Shown: piece after piece, positions 8,086 to 15,182 of the stretch | Layout: each line of letters starts with the position of its first letter | Position numbering within the stretch: the stretch's first letter is position 1 | Assembly (NCBI GenBank): GCA_002294665.1 | Contig: DBFQ01000071.1 | Span: 21,032-36,359 of the forward strand | Source of the DNA: Candidatus Aminicenantes bacterium UBA876 | GTDB lineage: Bacteria; Acidobacteriota; Aminicenantia; UBA2199 | Reading direction: 5' to 3' | Length of the DNA stretch: 15,328 nucleotides | Program-made: the position numbers and the translations under genes | Notes under the pieces: model-generated | What the model was told of the DNA's origin: nothing | Databases searched by the model: none | What the model saw: only the letters and a program-made list of their open reading frames with translations

Positions 8086-8548
8086 TCAACTCCCTTTTCA
8101 GCAGCGGAATTTTCAGAATCACGACTCCCAGTAACGCGGTCAGCAGGGGCTGGTAAACCAGCATCCCCGTCTCCAGAGGAAAAGCGTAAATCCAACCCAG
8201 GAACAGGCCGGCCGTCAAGTTGGAGAGCCCGAGCGATATCAGAATCAGAAAAAACACAAAGTGCATCCGTGTCAGGTCCAGAAAGTGCGAGAGGCGATTG
8301 ACCAGATAAGCGGAGATGACGCGGGAAAACCCGAAAACTCCCACCAGGCCGGCGGAAAAGAAATCGGTCACCCAACCCAGCAGGGCGGCCACCAGGATCG
8401 TGCGGATCGGTCCCGCGGTCACCGCCACGTACATGATCACCAGATAAAGCAGGTCGGGGATCACGTGCATGACATCGCGATAGCGGTTCAGGCTGATCTG
8501 GATCAGCAACAGCAGCAATGTCAGCAGCGGTTTAATCTTGCGTCGCAT
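8075..8548 (-). CDS. mreD: Rod shape-determining protein MreD
   Basis: Small inner-membrane protein of the elongasome that binds MreC and helps set the balance of MreC action on PBP2-RodA. The 157-residue product is almost entirely hydrophobic, with about five or six predicted helices. MreD-like features are GWVTDFFSAG (residues 58-67, with the conserved Asp62) and VFGFSRVISAYLVNRL (71-86). The ATG at 8548 overlaps the end of mreC by 17 bp and no good ribosome binding site is visible, so translation probably depends on ribosomes finishing mreC. The MreD family is weakly conserved in sequence; the call rests on size, topology, these motifs and the fixed order mreB-mreC-mreD-mrdA-rodA, which together make it secure. 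Confidence 0.92.
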   Translation of the reverse strand: MRRKIKPLLTLLLLLIQISLNRYRDVMHVIPDLLYLVIMYVAVTAGPIRTILVAALLGWVTDFFSAGLVGVFGFSRVISAYLVNRLSHFLDLTRMHFVFFLILISLGLSNLTAGLFLGWIYAFPLETGMLVYQPLLTALLGVVILKIPLLKRELNVH

Positions 8549-9344
8549 TGGGTATGATCAACATTTTTTTCAGCGGCCGGGTCACAAAGTGGGGCAAGAC
8601 ACGGACTTCCTGCATCAATTGGGTTTTGCGTACTTCGACCACGCGGCCCAGGGAAATACCTGAGGGGTAGAGACCGTCGGTTCCGGATGTGACCACTTCG
8701 TCGCCCACGACCACGGGCAGGCTTTCCAGCAGGTATTTGAAATTGCATAAACGGCTGTTATCGCCCGTAATCAATCCCTCCATGCGGTCCCGTTCAATGC
8801 ACGCTCCCACACCCCCGCGCGCACTGGTGATAAGTCGCACGTGGCACGCAAACATGTGCACGGGATCGATCACCCGCCCGACCAGGTCACCGGACTCATT
8901 CAGCACGATCATCCCGGAACGTACCCCCTGCATGGTGCCGCGATCCAGCAGGATGGTATTGAAGGGGAAATTCGGATCCAGCTGCACCAGTTGAGCGGCC
9001 AAAAAGCGGGGATCCTTCTTACTGACCTGATCGCGGAAACGCAGGGAGTCCAGTTCGCGGCGCAACACGTAGTTCTCATATTTCAATTGAGCGTGTTCCG
9101 CTTTCAGTTTACGAAACTGCTGATAGGTGTTGGTCACAAACACATAATGCCGCAGATTGCGGGAAAAAAAGGTGGAAACCTCATTGTAAACGACTCCGAC
9201 CGGCGTGACCACGAAACCGACAGCGGTCATCAGCAAAGAACGATCATTCTTCAGAACGATGCGGCTGGACATGAGCAAAAGGTTCAGAAACAGGACCGCT
9301 ACCAGAAAAACCACTGCCCGGTTTCCACCCTCATTTCGTTGCAT
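8532..9344 (-). CDS. mreC: Rod shape-determining protein MreC
   Basis: Bitopic inner-membrane protein whose periplasmic part dimerises through a coiled coil and activates PBP2-RodA. The 270-residue product has one N-terminal membrane helix (about 10-28), a coiled-coil-like segment at about 72-106 (YQQFRKLKAEHAQLKYENYV), and the two beta-barrel lobes: DRGTMQGVRSGMIVLNESG followed by LVGRVIDP, then VVVGDEVVTSGTDGLYPSGI (211-230) and SLGRVVEV. The C-terminus is short. The ATG at 9344 is 36 bp after mreB; only a weak GGGTTCGG precedes it, just after a small hairpin at 9356-9368. It overlaps mreD by 17 bp. All expected domains are present and nothing suggests truncation. Confidence 0.95.
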   Translation of the reverse strand: MQRNEGGNRAVVFLVAVLFLNLLLMSSRIVLKNDRSLLMTAVGFVVTPVGVVYNEVSTFFSRNLRHYVFVTNTYQQFRKLKAEHAQLKYENYVLRRELDSLRFRDQVSKKDPRFLAAQLVQLDPNFPFNTILLDRGTMQGVRSGMIVLNESGDLVGRVIDPVHMFACHVRLITSARGGVGACIERDRMEGLITGDNSRLCNFKYLLESLPVVVGDEVVTSGTDGLYPSGISLGRVVEVRKTQLMQEVRVLPHFVTRPLKKMLIIPNATQD

Positions 9345-9355
9345 CCGAACCCATT

Positions 9356-9368
9356 GCCCGTTCCGGGC
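9356..9368 (-). promoter_or_regulatory. Hairpin between mreB and mreC
   Basis: In the mRNA GCCCG-GAA-CGGGC forms a perfect five-pair GC stem with a three-base loop, in the 36-base gap between mreB and mreC and 11 bases before the mreC ATG. There is no T-run, so it is not a standard terminator. It could slow exonucleases or limit mreC translation, which would help make more MreB than MreC. The stem is seen; the role is inferred. Confidence 0.4.
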
Positions 9369-9380
9369 CAGTCTGCGGCG

Positions 9381-10412
9381 TCAGAAAGTCTGGCTGACTT
9401 TGCTCAACAGGCTGATATTCTCCAGTATTTTCCCCGCTCCCAGTACGACCGCGGAAAGCGGATCATCCGCAATAAAAACCGGGAGTTGCGTTTCTTCTTT
9501 CAGCCGCTTGTCCAGGTTGCGGAGCAACGATCCTCCTCCCGACAGGATGATCCCCCGGTCAACAATATCGGCGGACAATTCCGGCGGGGTTTTTTCCAGG
9601 GTATTGCGCACGGCTTCCACAATGGTGTGTACCACGGATTCCAGTGCTTCCCTGATTTCATTGTCGTTGATGGTGATCGTCTTGGGGATGCCATGCGAAA
9701 GATCGCGCCCCTTGATCTCCATCTCCAGGTTTTCGTCCAGGGGATAGGCGGAGCCGATCTGGATCTTGATCTGTTCCGCGGTTCGCTCACCCAGCAGAAG
9801 ATTGTATTTTTTCTTGATGTAGTTGATGATGGCTTCATCCATTTCATTACTGGCGGTACGGATCGACTTGGAGATCACGATTCCGGCCAGGGAAATGACC
9901 GCCACATCCGTGGTGCCCCCGCCGATATCCACGATCATGTTGCCGCCCGGTTCGGTTACCGGCAGATCCGCGCCGATCGCAGACGCCATGGCCTGTTCAA
10001 TCAGGAATACCTCGCTGGCGCGGGCCCTGAGTGCCGCGTCCCGCACCGCACGGCGCTCCACCTGAGTGATTTCGGAGGGAATGCCGATCACAATGCGCGG
10101 TTTCAGGAACTGGTTTCCGGTGCGGATTTTCTTGATGAAATATTCCAGCATCTTTTCCGCGATTTCGAAATCCGCGATCACGCCGTCCTTCATCGGGCGG
10201 ATGGCCACGATATGTTGCGGGGTTTTCCCCATCATGTCCTTGGCCATGCTTCCCACGGCATGGATCTTGCCGGTATTGCGATCCACGGCTACGATCGAAG
10301 GCTCGCGCGAAACAATGCCCCGGCCCTTTACAAAAACAAGTGTATTGGCGGTACCCAGGTCAATGGCCAGGTCCGAACCGAAATAGTTATAAAGACTGGA
10401 AAAGATACCCAT
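9381..10412 (-). CDS. mreB: Rod shape-determining actin-like ATPase MreB
   Basis: Bacterial actin that forms membrane-attached filaments guiding the elongasome around the rod. At 343 residues it has the standard length. The ATPase fold shows phosphate 1 loop [16 protein letters not shown] (15-30), the catalytic region [16 protein letters not shown] (137-152), phosphate 2 loop [13 protein letters not shown] (160-172) and the adenosine motif [14 protein letters not shown] (288-301). The N-terminus [13 protein letters not shown] has the hydrophobic and aromatic residues expected for membrane contact. The ATG at 10412 has AGGAG eight bases upstream, part of an inverted repeat. It follows the FecR-like gene by 54 bp and heads the conserved mreB-mreC-mreD-mrdA-rodA order. 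MreB is far more similar to its family than most genes here and the assignment is certain. Confidence 0.98.
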   Translation of the reverse strand: MGIFSSLYNYFGSDLAIDLGTANTLVFVKGRGIVSREPSIVAVDRNTGKIHAVGSMAKDMMGKTPQHIVAIRPMKDGVIADFEIAEKMLEYFIKKIRTGNQFLKPRIVIGIPSEITQVERRAVRDAALRARASEVFLIEQAMASAIGADLPVTEPGGNMIVDIGGGTTDVAVISLAGIVISKSIRTASNEMDEAIINYIKKKYNLLLGERTAEQIKIQIGSAYPLDENLEMEIKGRDLSHGIPKTITINDNEIREALESVVHTIVEAVRNTLEKTPPELSADIVDRGIILSGGGSLLRNLDKRLKEETQLPVFIADDPLSAVVLGAGKILENISLLSKVSQTF

Positions 10413-10418
10413 GGGGAT

Positions 10419-10430
10419 GACTCCTGAGTC
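10419..10430 (-). promoter_or_regulatory. Inverted repeat overlapping the mreB ribosome binding site
   Basis: GACTC-AG-GAGTC is a perfect 5+2+5 inverted repeat that contains the AGGAG of mreB. Folded as RNA (GACT, loop CAGG, AGTC) it would hide part of the ribosome binding site. It could lower mreB translation unless something opens it, or be chance; no partner is known. Confidence 0.3.
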
Positions 10431-10466
10431 TGGCAGAGGCGGTTGGGATAAACAACGGCCTGTGCT

Positions 10467-11624
10467 TCATATGCCTTCTTCAAATATCGTAACCTGACGG
10501 GTCAGGACGGTTTCGGTCTCAGAGGGCGATACCAGGCGGAATTCAATGGTTTTAACGCCGATGGTGCGGAACGTCATCGTATGAATGAACTTGCCATCCA
10601 TGTCGATTTTAACCGGCTCGGAATTGATAAACAGCTGGGAGTTGCTTTCGGCTTCGCCCTTGATGAGCACGATATTCCCGCCAACGGTCAGGGAGGTAAC
10701 CGCCAGCTGGGGAGGCCGGTTCACACTTTTCCGCCCCAGCAGAGAGCCTTCCAGCCTCACGTGTCCGGCAACGCTGGGCACTCCCTTGAGCTTGCTCCGT
10801 GCCTCCAGGGCGGACACATCCCAGTAGAAATCCACATACTCCTGAAACACCATCAACTCAACGTTCAACTGATTGCCGGGGATAAACCGTTCCATCAGGA
10901 TCCGTTCACGCAGCATCGAGGGATAAAGACGAAACACGTAGCCGTCGGCACCTTCCACGCGCTGCCAGGAGAAACGCACAACCGAATCATTGGGCTCGCG
11001 CAAAGGAATGCTGACCTGTACCGGTTTGGGGCTCTCCGGGGCAGGCAACAGGTTCTCCATGTAAAAACGATTCGTACGCAGGCGGGTAAATCTGACTTTT
11101 TCCGGAATGGAAAGGGTTTGATCATCCGCACGCAGACTGCCTTTGCCGGAGTATGTCCAGAGCACGATCATTTCGTTGGACACATTCAGGCGGCCCCGCC
11201 GCGGCAGAAGCAGAGAAACCGCCGCAGCTCCGACCCGGATTTCCGGCGGACTATCCGGTGTTTCCAGATTCCAGGTGAATTCTCCCTGCCTGAGCGTCAG
11301 CTCGCCGCGGGCGGCGTTGTACTGAAATTGTGATCCGGGATGGGCCACAAACAGTCCACCGAGGCAGAAGAATTCACAAGCGGTCTGGGGATCGGCGTAC
11401 AATTCGAACTTTTCAGGCCAATCCAGCCTGGATACATCCACCGCGCGGCTCATCTCTCTGTCGGAATACACCCGGCCCTGTTGCGGGGAGATCCGGGTCA
11501 ACTGGAAAGCGGTAAACCGGGGCAATTCAACCGTCGGGGTTTCGCCCGCCTGATTCATCCACCAGAGCACACCGGCAGCCAGTGCCAGCAAGGCCGCGAC
11601 AAACCCGATGCGTATGATCCTCAT
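10467..11624 (-). CDS. Membrane-anchored periplasmic FecR-like protein of unknown function
   Basis: I do not recognise a named family over the full 385 residues. An N-terminal signal anchor (about 5-23, RIGFVAALLALAAGVLWW) without a lipobox suggests a protein fixed in the inner membrane with a large periplasmic part. Residues about 75-190 are strand-rich and FecR-like (CLGGLFVAHPGSQFQYN, GELTLRQGEFTW, IRVGAAAVSLLLPRRG). Residues about 215-290 resemble a fibronectin-type repeat (VRFSWQRVEGADGYVFRLYP). The C-terminus (about 303-382) resembles bacterial Ig-like or glucodextranase-B-type domains (NIVLIKGEAESNSQLFINSE, then DMDGKFIHTM). It lies 43 bp after aat and 54 bp before mreB, at the head of the cell-shape block, behind its own predicted promoter. 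A role at the wall or the elongasome is inference from position only. Met23 would remove the anchor, so the ATG at 11624 is preferred despite lacking a ribosome binding site. Confidence 0.8.
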   Translation of the reverse strand: MRIIRIGFVAALLALAAGVLWWMNQAGETPTVELPRFTAFQLTRISPQQGRVYSDREMSRAVDVSRLDWPEKFELYADPQTACEFFCLGGLFVAHPGSQFQYNAARGELTLRQGEFTWNLETPDSPPEIRVGAAAVSLLLPRRGRLNVSNEMIVLWTYSGKGSLRADDQTLSIPEKVRFTRLRTNRFYMENLLPAPESPKPVQVSIPLREPNDSVVRFSWQRVEGADGYVFRLYPSMLRERILMERFIPGNQLNVELMVFQEYVDFYWDVSALEARSKLKGVPSVAGHVRLEGSLLGRKSVNRPPQLAVTSLTVGGNIVLIKGEAESNSQLFINSEPVKIDMDGKFIHTMTFRTIGVKTIEFRLVSPSETETVLTRQVTIFEEGI

Positions 11625-11630
11625 TGGCGT

Positions 11631-11659
11631 ATACTACCAGACTCGCATCTAAAAGGCAA
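11631..11659 (-). promoter_or_regulatory. Predicted promoter giving a leaderless mRNA for the FecR-like/mre genes
   Basis: On the minus strand TTGCCT (11654-11659), a 17-base spacer and TAGTAT (11631-11636) match sigma-70 boxes at four of six positions each, and TG one base before the -10 box makes it an extended -10. The normal spacing from the -10 box puts the first transcribed base at 11624, the A of the downstream ATG. No ribosome binding site precedes that ATG. It lies in the 43 bp gap after aat. Confidence 0.5.
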
Positions 11660-11667
11660 CGAATGGC

Positions 11668-12399
11668 TCACCAAGAGTAAAAATCTATCGCTTCTCCGCC
11701 GGGCGCGGGAAGCGGATGCGAAAACCGGCTCCAATTCCCCGTCAGGCCGGGCTGTTTCAGGCAGTGCTGCAGGTACCGTAAAAAGACCTCGCGGGGAATG
11801 GCTCGAGCCCCGAAACTCTGCAGATGTCCGGTTTCCACCTGACAGTCGATTATTGAGAACCCGCGGGCACCCAGCCAGCGCACCAGGTGAATCAATCCAT
11901 AGCGCGATGCGTTGGGAACCGCAGAAAACATCGATTCTCCGAAAAAGCATCCGCCCAGCGACAGGCCGTAAATCCCCCCGGCCAACTCCTCATCGCGCCA
12001 TATTTCCAGCGAGTGGGCGTACCCCTGCTGGTGCAGGCGCACGAAAGCCTGTTGCAGCTCCGCTGTAATCCAGGTCCCCAGTCCGTCGGCGCGGGGTTGT
12101 GCGCATGCGGTGACAACCCGCGCAAACGCCCGGTCCAGGCTCAGGCTGAACGGTTTTCTGCGCAGGATCCGTTCCATGCGCCGGGATATGTGCAGTTCGT
12201 CCGGGAACAACACCATGCGCGGATCCGGAGACCACCACAACAGGGGTTCCTGCGCGCAAGACCAGGGGAAAATCCCCCGGGAATAGGCTTCGAGAATGCG
12301 CTCAACCGACAGGTCGCCGCCCACAGCCAGCAGACCCTGGGGGGAGGCCAGGCGCGCGGGAGGGAATTCGATCTCTTGATTCAGCCGGAAGACAGGCAT
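11668..12399 (-). CDS. aat: Leucyl/phenylalanyl-tRNA--protein transferase
   Basis: Cytoplasmic enzyme that moves Leu or Phe from aminoacyl-tRNA to proteins starting with Lys or Arg, making them substrates for ClpS-ClpAP. The 243 residues match E. coli Aat closely: GLLAVGGDLS (22-31), AYSRGIFPW (38-46), LLWWSPDPRMVLFP (53-66), ELHISRRM, GTWITAEL (108-115), GYAHSLEIW, GGIYGLSLGGCFFGESMFS with E156, and IIDCQ with D185 and Q187, the residues used in catalysis. The ATG shares one base with the clpA stop (TGATG), so the two are coupled, and no separate ribosome binding site is evident. Its place after clpS and clpA puts the enzyme that creates the degron in the same transcript as the adaptor and unfoldase that read it. 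Confidence 0.96.
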   Translation of the reverse strand: MPVFRLNQEIEFPPARLASPQGLLAVGGDLSVERILEAYSRGIFPWSCAQEPLLWWSPDPRMVLFPDELHISRRMERILRRKPFSLSLDRAFARVVTACAQPRADGLGTWITAELQQAFVRLHQQGYAHSLEIWRDEELAGGIYGLSLGGCFFGESMFSAVPNASRYGLIHLVRWLGARGFSIIDCQVETGHLQSFGARAIPREVFLRYLQHCLKQPGLTGNWSRFSHPLPAPGGEAIDFYSW

Positions 12400-14684
12400 C
12401 AGCGGCCCGATTCCCCGGCGCCGGAACGCTGGAGAATCCGCAACCGGATTTCGCCTTCTTCCAGATCGGCCCGGACGCTTCCTCCGCGGGACAGTTTTCC
12501 GAAAAGGGCCTGATCCACAAAAAAGGGTTTCAGTTTCTGATCAATCAGGCGCGCCACTTCCCGGGCCCCGAACGATTTTGAATATCCGTGACGCGCCAGC
12601 CAGCGCACGCAATCATCGCTGACTTCAAGGTGGATATGCCGACGACGCAACTGTGCGCGGAACTCATCGATCTGCTTGAGCACAATCTTCTCCACCACTT
12701 CCCGGCTCAGGCGCTCGAAGCTGACAACTGCATCCAGGCGATTGCGGAATTCAGGCGAAAAATGAGCGGAAACCGCTTTATGCAGCGATTTCCCCGATAC
12801 CATGCGGTCGTCAAAGCCGATCTGAGCCCGGTCCAGGTTCCGCGCGCCCACGTTCGATGTCATGATCAGAATCATATTGCGAAAATCAGCGGCTTTACCG
12901 GCATTGTCCGTCAGCGTGGCATGATCCATAATCTGCAACAAGGTGTTGTAGATATCGGCATGGGCCTTTTCAATTTCATCCAGCAACAAAACGGCATGCG
13001 GTGAGCGGCGCACGGCATCGGTCAACAGCCCGCCCTCTTCGTAACCCACATACCCCGGAGGCGCCCCGATCAGGCGTGCAACAGTGTGTTTTTCCTGATA
13101 CTCGCTCATGTCGAAGCGCAGCAAGGGAATCTCCAGCGCCTCAGCCAGGCGTCTGGCCAGTTCCGTTTTACCGACTCCGGTGGGTCCCACGAACAGCATC
13201 GACGCAACGGGTTTGTCCGGCTCGCGGAAACCGGCGCGCGCGCGTTTGACCGCCCCTGCCACCACGCTCACCGCCTGGTCCTGGCCGAACACCGAGTCTT
13301 GCAGCACCATTTCCAGTTGCTCGAGGCGACGGGTCTCGCTTGTCGATACGGTGCGTTGCGGAATCCGGGCCATGGCCGCCACCACGGCTTCAACATCACT
13401 GCGAAGAATCCGCCTACGGGGATGGGTTTGATGGAAATTGCGCATGCGCACCCTGGCGCCGGCTTCGTCCATGACGTCTATGGCCTTATCGGGCAAGCGC
13501 CGATCATTGATGTACTGCTGGGACAATTCCACGGCTGCCCGCAGCGAAGCGGTTGAATAGGTGACTCCGTGGTGCTCCTGGTACCGGGACTTGAGCCCCT
13601 GCAGGATATCCATTGTTTCGGCGACGGATGGTTCCGCTATGTCGATCTTCTGAAACCGTCGCGAAAGCGCGCGATCTTTGTCAAAGTACTTGCGGTACTC
13701 TTCGTAAGTTGTGCAACCGATACAACGCAGGCGCCCGGTCATGAGCGCCGGTTTCAAGAGATTGGCTGCGTCCATTGAGCCGCCGGATACCGCGCCGGCC
13801 CCCACCAGCGTATGGATTTCATCGATAAAGAGCAGGGCGCCGTCCAGCTCCATCAACTCCGCCAGGCATTGTTTCAGGCGATCTTCAAAATCCCCGCGAT
13901 ATCGCGTGCCGGCCAGCAGGGTACCCATGTCCAGCGAAAAAATGCGCGCATGCTGCAGCGGCGGCGGCACTTTCCCCGCGGCGATCCGCAATGCCAGCCC
14001 CTGGGTTACCGCCGTCTTGCCCACTCCGCTGTCACCGACATGCAGGGGATTGTTCTTGCGTCGACGACAAAGCACCTGCAATGTACGCTCAATGACGTCT
14101 TCACGTCCGATGACCGGGTCCAGTTCTCCGTCAGCCGCCTGCCGGGTCATATCCACGGCGAATTGTTCCAGGAAACGCTTCTTCCGGCCCGGTGCTTTTT
14201 CGCCGTCTCCGAGGGCGTCTTCCTCTTCCACTTCTCCGCTCCGCGGTTCCGGCTCCGGTTCATGCTCTCCGCCGGAAAGAAACGTCAGCACGGCAAGGCG
14301 CGTGACCCCCTGCCGCTGCAGGAAATACACGGTGTAAGAATCCTCTTCCATGAAAAACGCGGCGAACACATCCCCCAATTCCACTGCGGATTTCTGCGCG
14401 GACGCGACATGCAGGATGGCGTTTTCCATCACGTTCTGAAAGCCCTCGGATTGACCCGGATCCCCCTCATCCAGGCGTGGCAGGCTGGGTGAATCAAGGA
14501 ACTCCTTCAGGGAACGTTGCAATCCGGCCACATCACCCCCGGAACTCTCGACGATTTCCCGCCCTTCCCGGAAGAAAAGCGACGCGTACAGCACATGCTC
14601 CGGCGTCATGTATTCATGCCGCCGCTTGCGCGCCTCATTGAACGCGGCACTGAGAACCGCTGTTAGTGATTCACTGATTTTCAT
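12399..14684 (-). CDS. clpA: ATP-dependent Clp protease ATP-binding subunit ClpA
   Basis: AAA+ unfoldase that feeds substrates into ClpP and receives N-degron cargo from ClpS. The chosen product is 761 residues (E. coli 758). The N-domain (about 1-138) opens with MKISESLTAVLSAAF and RRHEYMTPEHVL; an acidic linker follows (about 140-169). D1 has Walker A GDSGVGKT (217-224) and Walker B LLFIDE (284-289); D2 has Walker A GPTGVGKT (500-507) and Walker B VLLLDE (565-570). The ClpP-docking loop tripeptide is IGF (622-624), so it should work with ClpP, which is not in the window. The frame is open up to 14888, but that part lies over clpS in another frame and is unlike ClpA, so the ATG at 14684 is preferred. 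Only a weak ribosome binding site is seen. It lies 25 bp after clpS. Confidence 0.96.
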   Translation of the reverse strand: MKISESLTAVLSAAFNEARKRRHEYMTPEHVLYASLFFREGREIVESSGGDVAGLQRSLKEFLDSPSLPRLDEGDPGQSEGFQNVMENAILHVASAQKSAVELGDVFAAFFMEEDSYTVYFLQRQGVTRLAVLTFLSGGEHEPEPEPRSGEVEEEDALGDGEKAPGRKKRFLEQFAVDMTRQAADGELDPVIGREDVIERTLQVLCRRRKNNPLHVGDSGVGKTAVTQGLALRIAAGKVPPPLQHARIFSLDMGTLLAGTRYRGDFEDRLKQCLAELMELDGALLFIDEIHTLVGAGAVSGGSMDAANLLKPALMTGRLRCIGCTTYEEYRKYFDKDRALSRRFQKIDIAEPSVAETMDILQGLKSRYQEHHGVTYSTASLRAAVELSQQYINDRRLPDKAIDVMDEAGARVRMRNFHQTHPRRRILRSDVEAVVAAMARIPQRTVSTSETRRLEQLEMVLQDSVFGQDQAVSVVAGAVKRARAGFREPDKPVASMLFVGPTGVGKTELARRLAEALEIPLLRFDMSEYQEKHTVARLIGAPPGYVGYEEGGLLTDAVRRSPHAVLLLDEIEKAHADIYNTLLQIMDHATLTDNAGKAADFRNMILIMTSNVGARNLDRAQIGFDDRMVSGKSLHKAVSAHFSPEFRNRLDAVVSFERLSREVVEKIVLKQIDEFRAQLRRRHIHLEVSDDCVRWLARHGYSKSFGAREVARLIDQKLKPFFVDQALFGKLSRGGSVRADLEEGEIRLRILQRSGAGESGR

Positions 14685-14701
14685 GATGGTTACCGAATCA
14701 A

Positions 14702-14721
14702 GAACCGGGTCACACCGGTTC
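14702..14721 (-). promoter_or_regulatory. Hairpin enclosing the clpS stop codon, before clpA
   Basis: The mRNA can form GAACCGG-TGTGAC-CCGGTTC, a perfect seven-pair stem whose six-base loop carries the clpS stop codon TGA. It ends 17 bases before the clpA ATG. No T-run follows, so it is not a usual terminator. A ribosome ending clpS would open it, which could tie clpA expression to clpS translation. The structure is seen; the effect is inferred. Confidence 0.45.
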
Positions 14722-15033
14722 ACATGTGCACCGCAAGGGGAACTCATGGTCGCGGGCGCGGCGCTGGACTTCTCCAGCCTTGGTGCGGGCGACATCACGG
14801 GTAAAAATGCCGCAGATCCCCTGTCCCCGCCGATGCACGTCCAGCATGATGCGGGTGGCTTCCGCCGCCGGCTTGTGAAACACATCAATCAACACATCCA
14901 CCACAAATTCCATGGTGGTGTAATCATCGTTGTGCAGCACCACCTGAAACATGCGTGGAAGACGGACTTCCTGCTGGATACGGTTTTGCGGTGAGGCGAC
15001 ACCGGGAGCGGGCATCGATGCGTCTGCAGACAT
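14710..15033 (-). CDS. clpS: N-degron adaptor protein ClpS
   Basis: Small adaptor that binds proteins with N-terminal Leu, Phe, Tyr or Trp and passes them to the ClpA N-domain. The 107 residues show a flexible N-terminal tail (1-25, needed in E. coli for ClpA engagement) and the complete core: FQVVLHNDDYTTMEFVVDVL (29-48), where N35, D36 and the gatekeeper Met41 line the binding pocket, then IMLDVHRRGQGICGIFTRDVARTK with H67, and the C-terminal FPLRCTCEP. The Met gatekeeper is the E. coli type. The ATG at 15033 has a modest AAGAG about nine bases upstream; Met7 is another option. It is the first gene of the operon and follows a consensus promoter with a leader of about 65 nt. Confidence 0.96.
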   Translation of the reverse strand: MSADASMPAPGVASPQNRIQQEVRLPRMFQVVLHNDDYTTMEFVVDVLIDVFHKPAAEATRIMLDVHRRGQGICGIFTRDVARTKAGEVQRRARDHEFPLRCTCEPV

Positions 15034-15055
15034 GGAAATATCTCTTTCTGCCCAA

Positions 15056-15079
15056 CCGCCGACGGCCCCTTCCCGGCGG
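15056..15079 (-). promoter_or_regulatory. GC-rich hairpin in the clpS leader
   Basis: In the predicted 5' leader CCGCCG and CGGCGG form six GC pairs around a 12-base purine-rich loop (GGAAGGGGCCGT). It lies between the predicted transcription start and the clpS ribosome binding site. It may protect the mRNA end or take part in control. This is a fold by eye with no energy calculation. Confidence 0.35.
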
Positions 15080-15105
15080 CCGGCACACGGTTTTCATCAG
15101 AAGAG

Positions 15106-15135
15106 ATTATACCATCAGGATATGACGGTTGTCAA
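15106..15135 (-). promoter_or_regulatory. Consensus sigma-70 promoter of the clpS operon
   Basis: On the minus strand TTGACA (15130-15135), an 18-base spacer and TATAAT (15106-15111) match both consensus hexamers perfectly, and TGG directly before TATAAT adds the extended -10. Transcription should start near 15099, about 65 bases before the clpS ATG. This is the strongest promoter in the window and likely drives clpS-clpA-aat, with read-through into the cell-shape genes. Confidence 0.85.
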
Positions 15136-15147
15136 AAGCGTCCGCTT
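15123..15147. repeat. Two adjacent 12 bp inverted repeats in the clpS/oxidoreductase divergent region
   Basis: TGAC-GGTT-GTCA (15123-15134) and AAGCG-TC-CGCTT (15136-15147) are perfect inverted repeats one base apart. The first covers most of the clpS -35 box. They lie between two divergent genes, a common place for repressor or activator sites. No regulator gene is in the window and I cannot name a matching family. Confidence 0.4.
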
Positions 15148-15182
15148 GACTTGCCCCGGGGATTCTGACACCATGAATGCCG

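Noticed and set aside
8841-10427. A 528-codon open frame on the + strand opposite mreB and mreC
   Set aside because: It lies antisense to two certain genes; its composition (many His, Asp, Gly, Arg) is that of a mirrored GC-rich frame and it has no recognisable domain.
14685-14888. Upstream extension of the clpA frame
   Set aside because: It overlaps clpS in another frame, has no ClpA similarity, and the protein from 14684 already has the normal length.
15146-15174. Sigma-70 promoter for the oxidoreductase gene starting at TTGACT
   Set aside because: The -10 position reads CACCAT (three of six matches), so I mention the -35-like box only in the gene entry.
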